Below the pieces are notes generated by a model. It did no database searches, had not been told where the DNA came from, and saw only the letters and a list, made by a program, of their open reading frames with translations. The translations under genes were made by a program, and so were the position numbers. DNA of 64,000 bases from Klebsiella sp. BIGb0407 (GTDB lineage Bacteria > Pseudomonadota > Gammaproteobacteria > Enterobacterales > Enterobacteriaceae): NCBI RefSeq assembly GCF_024807845.1, contig NZ_JANUEQ010000005.1:124001-188000 (forward strand), given 5' to 3'. This document shows, in pieces, positions 1 to 8,819 of this stretch (the stretch's first letter is position 1; every line of letters begins with the position of its first letter).

Positions 1-356
1 AGGGTGTAGCCAAACAGTAAGGCAATCAGCAGCGTACCGTTTTCCTCGATCATAGCCTGGGGAACAAACCACAAGATAACCGCGCCAAGCAGATGCATGA
101 CTGCCAGGACCTTCTGGGATGGGAAGAAGCGGTCTACCAGCATACCCAGAACAAAAGGTGACAAGATTGAGGCAATTGGGCCTGCCGAGAAGGCATCACC
201 GATCAGTAATGACATATTATGCTGGGCCATGACCAGCCCAAGCGTGACCGACCAGCTACCCCAGATAAAGAATTGAAGAAACATCATTAATGAGAGCCGC
301 GGGACCAGCATACGCTGAGTCAGGTGGGCATTTGTTGTACTTTGTGTTGTAGCCAC
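1..356 (-). CDS. Nucleoside:H+ symporter-like MFS transporter (3' end outside window)
   Basis: Only the N-terminal 118 codons are in the window; the reading frame stays open to the left edge. The translation has the start typical of the NupG/XapB/YegT family of nucleoside:proton symporters: a first membrane segment around FFIWGSWSVTLG, then a loop with LVDRFFPSQKVLAV leading into a second and third membrane segment. Family members carry nucleosides across the inner membrane. I chose the GTG at 356 because GGGGAG lies about nine bases upstream and no in-frame ATG occurs before codon 16. Two identical palindromic operators lie immediately upstream, so the gene is probably repressed by a LacI-family protein encoded to the left. 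The substrate cannot be assigned from this fragment. Confidence 0.75.
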   Translation of the reverse strand, partial: MATTQSTTNAHLTQRMLVPRLSLMMFLQFFIWGSWSVTLGLVMAQHNMSLLIGDAFSAGPIASILSPFVLGMLVDRFFPSQKVLAVMHLLGAVILWFVPQAMIEENGTLLIALLFGYT

Positions 357-377
357 GTTAATACTCCCCGAGAAAAA

Positions 378-420
378 GTAATCGATTACAATTTGCTGTC
401 GCATGAAAGTAATCGATTAC
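378..420. promoter_or_regulatory. Twin LacI-type operators
   Basis: The perfect palindrome GTAATCGATTAC occurs twice, at 378-389 and 409-420, with starts 31 bp apart (about three helical turns). Palindromes with a central CG are the usual operators of LacI/GalR-family repressors. They sit just upstream of the GTG start of the leftward transporter, where a repressor dimer at each site would block transcription. The regulator is not in the window. Confidence 0.7.
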
Positions 421-757
421 AAAATGAATATCTCAAGACTGGATCACAAATTTTAACTTTGGGAGAAATGATCTTTTTTTAGTGTCTGGAGTATCTGTCG
501 CCTGAAATAGGGTCGTATTTTCTGTTTATCGGCTCTGAAACGGGATTTACTTTTAAAGCATCGCTATTCAGATCTGCTGGAAAAAATAGCATAAGGCTGA
601 TTAAGTTTCGGGGTTTGCGCTTTTTGTCGGATTTTTATGCCAGGCAATCGGTAACGTAGCACTTATTTTATGAAAAAGTATCCATTTCCTATGATTGAGG
701 TGGTTTTTTTTTGGTAGGATAACGGCGAATTTTTCCTCTTTCAGTTCGGAATCGATA
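421..757. other. Intergenic region upstream of adeP
   Basis: This stretch separates the leftward transporter from rightward adeP and should hold both promoters. It is AT-rich with several T-runs. I searched by eye for a PurR box, which would fit a purine permease, and saw no convincing match. No ORF or RNA gene is recognisable. Confidence 0.4.
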
Positions 758-2089
758 ATGAGTCAATCACAACCTACGCCGGAATCAACACCGGGGTTAT
801 TCGAGCGTGTGTTTAAATTACGTGAACATGGCACCACTGTTCGTACTGAGGTTATTGCTGGATTTACGACATTTTTAACCATGGTTTACATCGTGTTTGT
901 AAACCCACAAATTCTTGGCGCAGCGGGAATGGATACCCAGGCGGTATTTGTTACCACCTGTCTGATTGCTGCGTTTGGTAGCATCCTGATGGGTGTGGTG
1001 GCTAACCTTCCGGTTGCGCTGGCGCCCGCAATGGGACTCAATGCTTTCTTTGCCTTTGTCGTAGTTGGGGCAATGGGGATTTCCTGGCAGATAGGTATGG
1101 GGGCGATTTTTTGGGGCGCGGTAGGTTTATTACTGCTGACCCTGTTCCGCGTTCGCTACTGGATGATAGCGAATATCCCACTCAGCTTGCGCGTGGGGAT
1201 CACCAGTGGTATTGGTCTGTTTATCGGCATGATGGGCTTAAAAAATGCCGGTATTATCGTCGCTAATCCAGATACCCTGGTCACCATTGGTCACCTGACT
1301 TCGCATAATGTCTTACTGGGCGCACTCGGCTTTTTCATTATTGCTATCCTGGCTTCCCGCAATATTCATGCTGCAGTACTGGTTTCGATTGTGGTCACCA
1401 CTTTGCTGGCCTGGTTACTGGGTGATGTGCAGTATCAAGGTATTATTGCTACTCCGCCAAGTGTGAGCAGTGTGGTTGGGCAGGTTGATTTGATGGGGTC
1501 TCTGGACGTCAGTCTGGCAGGAGTCATCTTTGCCTTTATGCTGGTTAACCTGTTTGACTCTTCAGGTACCTTACTGGGGGTTACCGATAAAGCCGGGCTG
1601 GCGGACGCGAAGGGTAAGTTCCCGCGTATGAAACAGGCTCTGTTTGTCGACAGTATCTCTTCCGTCACCGGGTCATTTATCGGTACTTCATCAGTAACGG
1701 CCTATATTGAAAGCTCTTCCGGTGTATCAGTTGGCGGGCGTACTGGCCTGATGGCCGTTGTCGTCGGTCTGTTATTCCTGCTGGTCATTTTCCTTTCACC
1801 ATTAGCCAGTATGGTTCCACCTTATGCGGCAGCGGGTGCGCTTATTTATGTTGGCGTCCTGATGACTTCAAGCCTCGCTCGCGTTAAATGGGATGACCTG
1901 ACTGAATCAGTACCTGCATTTGTGACCGCAGTAATGATGCCGTTTAGCTTCTCCATCACTGAAGGTATTGCGCTTGGCTTTATCTCTTACTGTGTGATGA
2001 AGCTGGGTACCGGTCGCTGGCGTGAAATCAGCCCATGCGTGGTGGTTATTGCCCTGCTGTTTATGTTCAAAATTGTTTTTCTCGACTGA
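758..2089 (+). CDS. adeP: Adenine permease AdeP (NCS2 family)
   Basis: High-affinity adenine:proton symporter of the inner membrane (AzgA branch of the NCS2 nucleobase transporters). The 443-residue product aligns along its whole length with E. coli AdeP (YieG). It shares the blocks VFVNPQILGAAGMD, ALAPAMGLNAFFAFV, NLFDSSGTLLGVTDKAG and SSVTAYIESSSGVSVGGRTG, which line the substrate site and carry the family signature. About 12-14 membrane segments are visible. An upstream TTG at 695 is in frame, but the ATG at 758 gives the conserved N-terminus MSQ and is preceded by a short CGGA. The gene stands alone, followed by a hairpin. In E. coli it also lies close to yieE, so local order is partly conserved. 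Confidence 0.95.
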   Translation: MSQSQPTPESTPGLFERVFKLREHGTTVRTEVIAGFTTFLTMVYIVFVNPQILGAAGMDTQAVFVTTCLIAAFGSILMGVVANLPVALAPAMGLNAFFAFVVVGAMGISWQIGMGAIFWGAVGLLLLTLFRVRYWMIANIPLSLRVGITSGIGLFIGMMGLKNAGIIVANPDTLVTIGHLTSHNVLLGALGFFIIAILASRNIHAAVLVSIVVTTLLAWLLGDVQYQGIIATPPSVSSVVGQVDLMGSLDVSLAGVIFAFMLVNLFDSSGTLLGVTDKAGLADAKGKFPRMKQALFVDSISSVTGSFIGTSSVTAYIESSSGVSVGGRTGLMAVVVGLLFLLVIFLSPLASMVPPYAAAGALIYVGVLMTSSLARVKWDDLTESVPAFVTAVMMPFSFSITEGIALGFISYCVMKLGTGRWREISPCVVVIALLFMFKIVFLD

Positions 2090-2127
2090 CGCTAAGCCAG
2101 TTTTTTTAGCTGAGTCGTGGTTTGTGT

Positions 2128-2156
2128 GGCCGTGAGAGTAGGTCTGTCTCACGGCC
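2128..2156 (+). terminator. Hairpin after adeP
   Basis: A perfect 10-bp stem (GGCCGTGAGA with TCTCACGGCC) encloses a 9-nt loop 39 bases after the adeP stop. No U-run follows, so it may be a Rho-assisted end or an mRNA-protecting hairpin rather than a classical intrinsic terminator. Confidence 0.5.
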
Positions 2157-2195
2157 GCTGCTGAAAAGATTCACTTATTTCAAAGGCTGTAGAGT

Positions 2196-2714
2196 ATGAA
2201 AAAAATATCGCTTGTATTGATGGTTATGAGTGCCATGACTGTCACGAGTGGATATGCAGACGATAATAGTGGCGAGCTGCACTTTATCGGATCGGTTGTC
2301 GATATTACCTGTAATATCAAAGTATTAGTAGGGGGCGTACCTGGTAATACGATTCAGCTGGGAAGTATGAATACTGATGGTACAGGTACCGCAGCCGTTA
2401 ATTTTTCATTGGCTTCGGATAATGCGGTCTGCTTAGAAAAAATCTCAGCGAATGTTGGCTGGCAGAGCTTATTATTGACGCCTGAAGGTCTGGGTAATGC
2501 TTCAGGTACTGCAACCGGGGTATTTATCAGGCTAACTGCGGGTAATTCTGCGAATACCGCGATTACTGCAAATAATCAAAATGCTGCTTTTAGCGATCCC
2601 GATGGAATACGCCGTTTTGATTTCATGGCAAAGCTAGCACTATCAGCGGGTGCTGTCGCTGCGACGGCAGGTACTGTACTGGCAACAGCGACTTATACGG
2701 TTGCTTATTTATAA
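2196..2714 (+). CDS. Lone fimbrial major-subunit-like protein
   Basis: A 172-residue exported protein with a signal peptide ending near GYA-DD. The mature part begins GELHFIGSVVDITCNI, which matches the pilin motif in which a cysteine follows a G-x-V/I-x-x-x-x-C strand. A second cysteine at about residue 89 would complete the conserved disulfide. The C-terminal TATYTVAYL resembles the last beta-strand that type 1 (FimA-like) pilins present to the chaperone and the next subunit. A good ribosome site (AAAGG) precedes the ATG. No chaperone, usher or adhesin lies next to it, so it is an orphan subunit. It might be assembled by machinery elsewhere or be a remnant. It faces yieE tail to tail. Confidence 0.75.
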   Translation: MKKISLVLMVMSAMTVTSGYADDNSGELHFIGSVVDITCNIKVLVGGVPGNTIQLGSMNTDGTGTAAVNFSLASDNAVCLEKISANVGWQSLLLTPEGLGNASGTATGVFIRLTAGNSANTAITANNQNAAFSDPDGIRRFDFMAKLALSAGAVAATAGTVLATATYTVAYL

Positions 2715-2726
2715 GCGATAACTCTT

Positions 2727-3473
2727 TCAGCCTTGCTGAGAAAACTCATGATAAGGCATGGTGGTTTCGCTAGTCATGCTGGTTAAACGTATCACGCGTG
2801 AGCAGGGGGTCTGGTAACGGGACTGAATATCGGTGAGTTTCTGCCAGTTCTGGTCATTATCGTGATGCCACAGTTGTAGCGCGACAATACCCGGTGTTGC
2901 AGCACACCCCCAGACCAAAATATCTTCCACATCACTGATTGTTTCGATATAGGGTGCGTTATCCACTTTCAAACGTCCGGAAATAGGCAGTAACTGCAAT
3001 GATGCCTCTGGTGCATCTATCAGCTTCAGAACACTTTGGCGCAGCGTACTGAGCTGTGCACGTGCTTCATTTGGATCCTGCTGATTATTAGCCCAGATAA
3101 TCTCGTTCCCACTCGCGGAATATATCTGGTCTGATACTGGCGTCGTAAAGCGATGCTGAAGACTCATATCAAGCCCGCATTGCCCTTCAGGAGCCAGTAA
3201 TACACCGACCATATTCCCGGCGTAAGCCACACTAAAATCAGGCAAAGTCGGATCGACAAAGTGAGGCCGACCCGAGGCTGAAAGCTTGATATCAGGCAGG
3301 TGTTTAATGCCATAGAGCATAAACAACAGTTCAGCCAGCAGTGAGCGTGATGCCAGATAACGGGTACGCCGAAAGGACGGTAGCTGATTAGCCCTGTCGA
3401 GGGTTGTCCTTGTCAGACGCGAGGACATCGAGTGGGGAGAAGTTATTGCACCTCTTGCAAAATGCATCGCCAT
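2727..3473 (-). CDS. yieE: YieE-like 4'-phosphopantetheinyl transferase homologue
   Basis: A 248-residue protein that aligns with E. coli YieE along its length, starting at M-x-x-HFARG and sharing RRTRYLASRSLLAELLFMLYGI and FSVAYAGNMVGVLL. The family belongs to the Sfp/AcpT phosphopantetheinyl transferase superfamily, which moves phosphopantetheine from CoA to carrier proteins. The usual G-x-D-x-E metal motif appears as GLDMS (residues 100-104). The usual W-x-x-K-E helix appears as TLRQSVLK (143-150), so two expected metal or catalytic residues are changed. Activity is therefore uncertain. The ATG has GGAG six bases upstream. It is transcribed alone, toward the fimbrial gene. Confidence 0.85.
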   Translation of the reverse strand: MAMHFARGAITSPHSMSSRLTRTTLDRANQLPSFRRTRYLASRSLLAELLFMLYGIKHLPDIKLSASGRPHFVDPTLPDFSVAYAGNMVGVLLAPEGQCGLDMSLQHRFTTPVSDQIYSASGNEIIWANNQQDPNEARAQLSTLRQSVLKLIDAPEASLQLLPISGRLKVDNAPYIETISDVEDILVWGCAATPGIVALQLWHHDNDQNWQKLTDIQSRYQTPCSRVIRLTSMTSETTMPYHEFSQQG

Positions 3474-3837
3474 TTGTCGCTCCGTGATAATGGTTTATAA
3501 ACGTCCAGGAGATATAACTCACTGTTTCAGCCTGATAAAGACCTCAAAGAACCCGCTTGGTCCGACTGAGTAATTGTGTGAATTATATACGATAAAACAG
3601 TTTGTCAAATAGGTTATATGATATATCAAATCATATCGCAACCCGATTTTTGCTTGTTTACAGAAGAGGAGCTGGTGGAAATATATACTAATATGTTAAA
3701 AAACGCCAGATTTCCTGGTTTCTGGTTCGGTCAGGTAGAAGGTGGCTTGTATGAGTTCTGAGCCGTTATTAGAATATTGCGACTGAGATAACTGTGTCGC
3801 CGACTCTATGAAAAAATACATATTTTAGCGATAACTG

Positions 3838-3888
3838 ATGATTCATATATGAATCATAAAATGTGATAATGTATCATATATAAATCAT
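3838..3888. promoter_or_regulatory. Tandem AT-rich palindromes upstream of hipB
   Basis: A perfect 20-bp palindrome occupies 3838-3857 (half-site ATGATTCATA). An imperfect copy with three mismatches follows at 3869-3888. Starts are 31 bp apart, about three helical turns. The spacing and position, 90-140 bp before the antitoxin gene, suggest autoregulatory operators for the XRE-type antitoxin. Confidence 0.55.
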
Positions 3889-3925
3889 CATCATTTTTGA
3901 GTACTGAGAATCATAGTCTATAATG

Positions 3926-3943
3926 TGGCTTATATATAAGCCA
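3926..3943. promoter_or_regulatory. Perfect 18-bp palindrome before hipB
   Basis: The palindrome with half-site TGGCTTATA shares the TATATA centre of the two upstream dyads but has different arms. It lies 34 bases before the hipB start codon and could overlap the promoter or transcription start. The remainder of 3474-3837 is AT-rich with another small dyad near 3621 and no gene. Confidence 0.5.
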
Positions 3944-3977
3944 TGTTTAGGTTTTTTGATTTATATACGGGTCGTTT

Positions 3978-4316
3978 ATGCCTAAATCTATCGTAAGAAC
4001 ATATTCTCGCTATACGGATGAAGCTTTAGGGCTGCTAGCGAAACTCATTCGAGCCGCGCGCCTGGAACGTAAAATGACGGCCGCGGAGGTTGCTGAACGT
4101 GCGGGGATATCGCGTAGTACACTTGGGCGCATTGAAAAGGCTGATCCTAAATGTGAGATTGGGATCGTATTCGAAGTAGCCAGGATAGTTGGCGTAAGCC
4201 TTTTTAATTCAGGTGAAAGTACCATCACGTTTCACAGTAAATTCGTAGATGACAAGCTCGCTCTATTACCGTCAGCATCAAGGAAAACCAAGAGGAAAGT
4301 AGATGATGACTTCTAA
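3978..4316 (+). CDS. HipB-like XRE-family antitoxin
   Basis: A 112-residue DNA-binding protein. Residues about 18-70 form a helix-turn-helix of the Cro/CI type: LIRAARLERKMTAAEVAERAG, then ISRSTLGRIEKADPKCEIGIVFEVARIVGV. It would bind the palindromes upstream and repress its own operon, and would neutralise the HipA-like partner. The C-terminal tail is rich in lysine, arginine and aspartate (RKTKRKVDDDF). The gene overlaps the next by 14 bp, the usual antitoxin-first order of hipBA modules. It belongs to the subgroup of HipB proteins of about 110 residues rather than the 88-residue E. coli HipB. Confidence 0.85.
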   Translation: MPKSIVRTYSRYTDEALGLLAKLIRAARLERKMTAAEVAERAGISRSTLGRIEKADPKCEIGIVFEVARIVGVSLFNSGESTITFHSKFVDDKLALLPSASRKTKRKVDDDF

Positions 4317-5553
4317 AATTTCTAATGAGGCTTATGTTTGGGTTTGGTTACCGAACGCGACTGAGCCGGTCGTCGCTGGGAAGTTAGAAATCGATGGTAG
4401 CCACATGCTTTTCAACTACGGTAAGAGCTATCTGGAACGGGCAGATAAAATTTCTATTTATGAACCGGAGTTACCGTTGAGTACAGGAGTACTCCCGTTG
4501 CTCGATGGCCTTAATATGCCTGGTTGTATACGTGATGGGGCTCCAGATGCGTGGGGCCGACGCGTAATTATCAATAAGTATGTAGGGACAAAAGCTAACG
4601 CGATTGATACGGATCAGTTTGATGAAATGACATATTTGCTGGAATCTGGATCGGATCGTATTGGTGCACTGGACTTTCAGGCATCACCAACAGAGTACGT
4701 TGCAAGATCTGCGGTTAATGCAAGTATGGAAGAGCTCATGCAGTCAGCCCAGAGGGTTGAAGATGGGGTTTTGCTGACACCTGAACTTGACCAAGCACTT
4801 TTTCACGGTAGTTCAATTGGCGGCGCGCGTCCTAAGGCATTAATCGAACAGCATGATAGAAAGTTCATTGCGAAGTTCTCAGCATCTGCTGATACATATA
4901 GCGTTGTAAAAGCTGAGTTTGTTGCGATGCGCTTAGCTCAATTGATCGGATTAAATGTTGCGAATGTACATATAGAAAGGACGTCTGGTAAAGACGTTTT
5001 GTTAGTCGAGCGCTTTGATAGAGTGAAAATGCCGTCAGGTTGGGCGCGAAAACCAGTCGTATCAGCATTAACGCTATTTGGTTTTAATGATATGGAGGCT
5101 CGGTACGCTAGCTATGAATCCTTTGCTGAAATCATTAGAATGCGATTTCATCGTCCTACCGAAACGCTGAGAGAGATATTCGGTCGCTTAGTTTTTTCGA
5201 TTCTATGCGGAAATACAGACGACCATGCAAGGAACCATGCAGCGTTTTGGGATGGGAAAATGCTCTCGTTAACCCCTGCGTATGATATTTGCCCGCAAGG
5301 GCGTAGTGGAGGGGAGGCGACCCAAGCTATGTTGATTCATGGCAATAATCGTTTTAGCCAACTAGCAGTGTGTTTAAAAGCGGCAAATACCTTTCTGTTA
5401 TCTCCCCAGGATGCGACAGATATATTTGACCATCAAATCGGTGTGATAGAACAAAATTGGCAACAGGTATGCGATGAGGCGAATGTTAGTTCGGTTGATA
5501 GACGGCTATGGTGGCACCGGCAGTTCCTCAATCCATACGCGTTAATGGCATAG
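4303..5553 (+). CDS. HipA-family serine/threonine kinase toxin
   Basis: A 416-residue HipA-like kinase. E. coli HipA phosphorylates glutamyl-tRNA synthetase and causes growth arrest; the target here is unknown. Visible elements are an N-terminal lobe ending near residue 125, a glycine-rich loop GSSIGGARPK (169-178) corresponding to the autophosphorylated loop of HipA, and a lysine in FIAKF (about 191). The catalytic loop is GNTDDHARNHA (303-313, with D307 and N311), and the metal-binding D328 lies in LTPAYDIC. All key residues look intact, so the toxin is probably functional. The start at 4303 has GAGGAAA seven bases upstream. It is translationally coupled to the antitoxin gene. The pair lies between yieE and mnmE, where E. 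coli has tnaAB and other genes, which suggests insertion. Confidence 0.88.
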   Translation: MMTSKISNEAYVWVWLPNATEPVVAGKLEIDGSHMLFNYGKSYLERADKISIYEPELPLSTGVLPLLDGLNMPGCIRDGAPDAWGRRVIINKYVGTKANAIDTDQFDEMTYLLESGSDRIGALDFQASPTEYVARSAVNASMEELMQSAQRVEDGVLLTPELDQALFHGSSIGGARPKALIEQHDRKFIAKFSASADTYSVVKAEFVAMRLAQLIGLNVANVHIERTSGKDVLLVERFDRVKMPSGWARKPVVSALTLFGFNDMEARYASYESFAEIIRMRFHRPTETLREIFGRLVFSILCGNTDDHARNHAAFWDGKMLSLTPAYDICPQGRSGGEATQAMLIHGNNRFSQLAVCLKAANTFLLSPQDATDIFDHQIGVIEQNWQQVCDEANVSSVDRRLWWHRQFLNPYALMA

Positions 5554-5680
5554 ATAGATATTTGCTAAAATCCAGACCGAGTAGTTAGTTGCTATTATCG
5601 CTCAGTACGTTTTTGGCTATTAGGTTGTCTTCTATTCTTACTTGGATCTTATATGCTGATTTTCATCAGTTTTTCTCATC

Positions 5681-5723
5681 TTCTTGTACCACATGTGCAC
5701 GGCGGTGGCATGTGGTACAAGAA
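5681..5723. repeat. Perfect 15-bp inverted repeat
   Basis: Arms at 5681-5695 and 5709-5723 (TTCTTGTACCACATG and its complement) enclose a 13-nt loop. No U-run follows on either side, so it is not a standard terminator. It lies between the converging hipA-like gene and mnmE, at the right boundary of the toxin-antitoxin insert. It may be a Rho-dependent or processing hairpin, or a recombination site. Confidence 0.6.
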
Positions 5724-5743
5724 TCGGCAAAACCCTTCCTTCT

Positions 5744-7108
5744 TTACTTACCAATACAGAAACTAGAAAAGATATGGCCCAGCAGGTCATCAGAGGTGAA
5801 TTCCCCGGTAATTTCGCTCAGGCTTATCTGAGCCAGGCGTAGTTCTTCTGCCAGTAATTCCCCGGCCATAGGCCCGAGAAGCTGCATTTTACCCTGCCGC
5901 AAATGCTCTGCTGCTTGCTCAAGTGCCTGCAAGTGACGGCGACGGGCGAGGAATCCTCCTTCAAGGTTGGTTTCGAAGCCCATACTCTTCTTCAGATGGG
6001 TCCGTAAAATATCAACGCCATCGCCGGTACGGGCGGACAGGCGGACAAGTGAATACCCACTTACTTCTTCCAGGCCCTGTGGTTCACCGGTAATATCGGC
6101 TTTGTTACGTACCACGGTAATGGGCAGATGAGCCGGTAATCTTGCGATAAAATCGGGCCAGAGTGTGGCGGGGTCGGTCGCATCGGTAGTGGTGCCATCA
6201 ACCATAAACAGTACCCGGTCAGCATGCTCTATTTCGTTCCAGGCGCGCTCAATACCAATACGTTCAACTTCGTCACTGGCTTCACGCAGACCGGCGGTAT
6301 CGATAATGTGCAACGGCATACCATCAAGATGAATATGTTCCCGTAATACGTCACGAGTAGTACCGGCTATATCGGTAACAATGGCAGCTTCACGCCCAGC
6401 TAAGGCATTTAACAGGCTCGATTTGCCTGCATTAGGACGCCCGGCGATAACCACTTTCATACCTTCGCGCAGCAAGCTACCCTGGCGGGCTTCAGCCCTG
6501 ACTTCATCCAGAGAACCCATTACTTGGTTCAGCTGGGCTTCTATTTTGCCGTCAGAGAGAAAATCAATCTCTTCATCCGGGAAATCAATGGCGGCTTCGA
6601 CATAAATACGCAGGTGGATTAGGGCATCCACCAGGCTATTCACCCTTGTAGAGAAGACCCCTTGCAGTGAATTTAATGCGGATCGTGCAGCCTGTTCGGA
6701 GCTGGCATCAATAAGGTCGGCAATTGCTTCGGCCTGGGCAAGATCAAGCTTATCATTGAGAAACGCACGTTCAGAAAACTCACCCGGACGCGCAATACGT
6801 ATTCCCGCTAAAGTGAGGATACGTTTTAATAACAGGTCGAGAATAACCGGCCCGCCATGCCCTTGTAGTTCAAGAACATCTTCTCCGGTGAAAGAATTAG
6901 GCCCTGGAAACCACAGAGCGATACCCTGGTCGAGTACGCTACCATCGACATCACGGAAGGGTAAATAGTCCGCATAGCGTGGCTTAGGCAGTTTACCGAG
7001 TACAACTCTGGCGACTTCACTGGCCAGTTGACCGGAAATTCGCAGAATACCTACGCCGCCACGTCCGGGCGCTGTAGCCTGGGCGATAATAGTGTCGTTA
7101 TGGCTCAT
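5744..7108 (-). CDS. mnmE: tRNA modification GTPase MnmE
   Basis: MnmE acts with MnmG to make 5-carboxymethylaminomethyluridine at the wobble position of certain tRNAs. The 454-residue protein has the N-terminal tetrahydrofolate-binding domain (1-118), a helical domain, and an inserted Ras-like G domain. The G domain shows the P-loop GRPNAGKSS (about 223-231), a switch with GTTRD, DTAGL and NKAD. It ends in the invariant F-C-I-G-K that carries the catalytic cysteine. I place the start at the ATG at 7108 (MSHND) because AGAGA precedes it and it matches the length of E. coli MnmE; a longer in-frame start at 7120 is less likely. It lies downstream of yidC behind a terminator. Confidence 0.97.
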   Translation of the reverse strand: MSHNDTIIAQATAPGRGGVGILRISGQLASEVARVVLGKLPKPRYADYLPFRDVDGSVLDQGIALWFPGPNSFTGEDVLELQGHGGPVILDLLLKRILTLAGIRIARPGEFSERAFLNDKLDLAQAEAIADLIDASSEQAARSALNSLQGVFSTRVNSLVDALIHLRIYVEAAIDFPDEEIDFLSDGKIEAQLNQVMGSLDEVRAEARQGSLLREGMKVVIAGRPNAGKSSLLNALAGREAAIVTDIAGTTRDVLREHIHLDGMPLHIIDTAGLREASDEVERIGIERAWNEIEHADRVLFMVDGTTTDATDPATLWPDFIARLPAHLPITVVRNKADITGEPQGLEEVSGYSLVRLSARTGDGVDILRTHLKKSMGFETNLEGGFLARRRHLQALEQAAEHLRQGKMQLLGPMAGELLAEELRLAQISLSEITGEFTSDDLLGHIFSSFCIGK

Positions 7109-7121
7109 GATTTCTCTCAAT

Positions 7122-7150
7122 AAAAAAAGGCGGTCATTAAGACCGCCCTT
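7122..7150 (-). terminator. Intrinsic terminator after yidC
   Basis: Read leftward, GGCGGTC and GACCGCC form a stem around a 5-nt loop, followed by seven T residues. It ends the rpmH-rnpA-yidD-yidC transcript just before the mnmE start, and mnmE expression probably relies partly on read-through or on its own promoter. Confidence 0.85.
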
Positions 7151-7170
7151 TGTCGATATTACTTACCGTA

Positions 7171-8817
7171 TCAGGCCTTTTTCTTGTCGCGGCTATGAAG
7201 ACCACGTTTTTCAAGACCACGATAAATCAGCTGCTGCTGCAGGATGGTCACCAGGTTACTGACGATATAGTACAACACCAGACCAGATGGGAACCACAGG
7301 AAGAACACCGTGAAGATGACCGGCATAAAGGTCATTATCTTCTGCTGCATTGGGTCAGTGACGGTAGTCGGCGACATCTTCTGAATGAAGAACATCGTGA
7401 TACCCATCAGAATCGGCAGAATATAGTACGGGTCTTGCGCTGCAAGGTCATGGATCCAAAGAATAAATGGAGCCTGACGCAGTTCGACCGAGCCCATCAG
7501 CATATAGTAAAGGGCAAGGAAGATAGGCATCTGAATAACTAACGGCAGACAGCCACCCAGCGGGTTAACTTTTTCCGTTTTATACAGGGCCATCATTTCC
7601 TGGCTCATACGCTGTTTGTCTTCACCCAGACGCTCACGCATCTCGGCGATTTTTGGCTGCAGCATACGCATTTTCGCCATGGAGGTGTACTGCGCTTTAG
7701 TCAGCGGGTACATGATTCCACGAACGATAAAGGTAATGACGATAATTGAGAAGCCCCAGTTACCAATATAAGAATGGATAAACTGTAGCAACTTGAACAG
7801 CGGCTGAGAGATAAACCACAACCAACCGTAATCGACCGTCAGGTCAAGATGCGGAGCAACCGCAGCCATTTTGTCCTGAATTTCCGGGCCAACCCATAAC
7901 ACACTGTTCAGCTCGCCGGTTTGACCTGGCTGAATCAGATGTGGTGCAGATTTATAACCAATAGCCACCAGGTCGCTATTTAAGCGGGTGGTATAGAAGT
8001 TATCGGTACCTGAAATATGTGGGATCCACGCGGTAGCAAAATATTGCTGCAACATGGCAACCCAACCACTGGTGGCATTAACATTCAGTAACTCGCCATC
8101 AGCAATATTGTCGAATTTAACTTTTTCGTATTTTGCATCAGGAGTTGAGTATGCCGCACCACGGAAAGTATGGAGAGCAAAGTTACTGCTACCGGTATCA
8201 CGTTCTGCTGGCAGATTAACCGACTGCTTTAATTGTCCAAAGGTCGACAGTTCCAGCGGCTTCTCACCGGTGTTTTTCACGTTATAGCCGACGTTTACCG
8301 CAAACTGACCACGTTTCAGAGTGAAGCTTTTGGTAAATTCGTTGCCCGCAGCGTCGGTAAAGGTCATCGGAACAACCAGCTCGTCCTGGCCATCAGCCAG
8401 AGCAAAGGTGTCCTGAGCAACGTTATACAGAGGACGAGCTCCGTTTGCCGGGTTATCCGGGCCATCACGGCCGGTCAGGCCACTTTGTGCCTGATAAACA
8501 AACTGTGGAGTCGTTTCCAGTAACTGGAAAGGCTCGGTAGAGTTCAGGGTTTTCGGGTAGGTTGGCAACAACGCTTGTTCTACATCACCACCGCGGGTGT
8601 TGATGGTCAGCTCAAGAACGTCAGTTTTAACCGTAATAAGTTTTCCCTGGCCACTAGCCAGTACACCGTCTGCGGTGCTACCTGTTGCGGTCGTCGTCGT
8701 AGTCTGCGTGATTTGCTGAGCCTGAGGTTTAGGAGCGTTATCCTGCTCCCAGGCTTGCCAGATCATGAAAGACACGAACAACAAAGCGATGAGAAAAAGA
8801 TTGCGTTGCGAATCCAT
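7171..8817 (-). CDS. yidC: Membrane protein insertase YidC
   Basis: YidC inserts and folds inner-membrane proteins, alone or with the Sec translocon. The product is 548 residues, the same length as E. coli YidC. It has an N-terminal membrane anchor (about 5-20), a large periplasmic domain rich in beta-structure (about 25-340), and five conserved C-terminal membrane segments starting near [13 protein letters not shown]. The cytoplasmic loop contains the basic, helical segment [18 protein letters not shown]. The conserved hydrophilic-groove arginine lies in [11 protein letters not shown]. The C-terminus is basic (RDKKKA), as expected for ribosome contact. It follows yidD by two bases in the conserved rpmH-rnpA-yidD-yidC operon. 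Confidence 0.98.
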   Translation of the reverse strand: MDSQRNLFLIALLFVSFMIWQAWEQDNAPKPQAQQITQTTTTTATGSTADGVLASGQGKLITVKTDVLELTINTRGGDVEQALLPTYPKTLNSTEPFQLLETTPQFVYQAQSGLTGRDGPDNPANGARPLYNVAQDTFALADGQDELVVPMTFTDAAGNEFTKSFTLKRGQFAVNVGYNVKNTGEKPLELSTFGQLKQSVNLPAERDTGSSNFALHTFRGAAYSTPDAKYEKVKFDNIADGELLNVNATSGWVAMLQQYFATAWIPHISGTDNFYTTRLNSDLVAIGYKSAPHLIQPGQTGELNSVLWVGPEIQDKMAAVAPHLDLTVDYGWLWFISQPLFKLLQFIHSYIGNWGFSIIVITFIVRGIMYPLTKAQYTSMAKMRMLQPKIAEMRERLGEDKQRMSQEMMALYKTEKVNPLGGCLPLVIQMPIFLALYYMLMGSVELRQAPFILWIHDLAAQDPYYILPILMGITMFFIQKMSPTTVTDPMQQKIMTFMPVIFTVFFLWFPSGLVLYYIVSNLVTILQQQLIYRGLEKRGLHSRDKKKA

Positions 8818-8819
8818 CG

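Noticed and set aside
695-757. N-terminal extension of adeP from a TTG
   Set aside because: The added residues are not conserved and the ATG at 758 matches the known start.
421-757. PurR box or purine riboswitch upstream of adeP
   Set aside because: I could not find a convincing consensus match or aptamer-like pairing.
5589-5831. 80-codon rightward frame between hipA and mnmE
   Set aside because: It runs into the 3' end of mnmE on the opposite strand and crosses the inverted repeat; no ribosome site or family resemblance.
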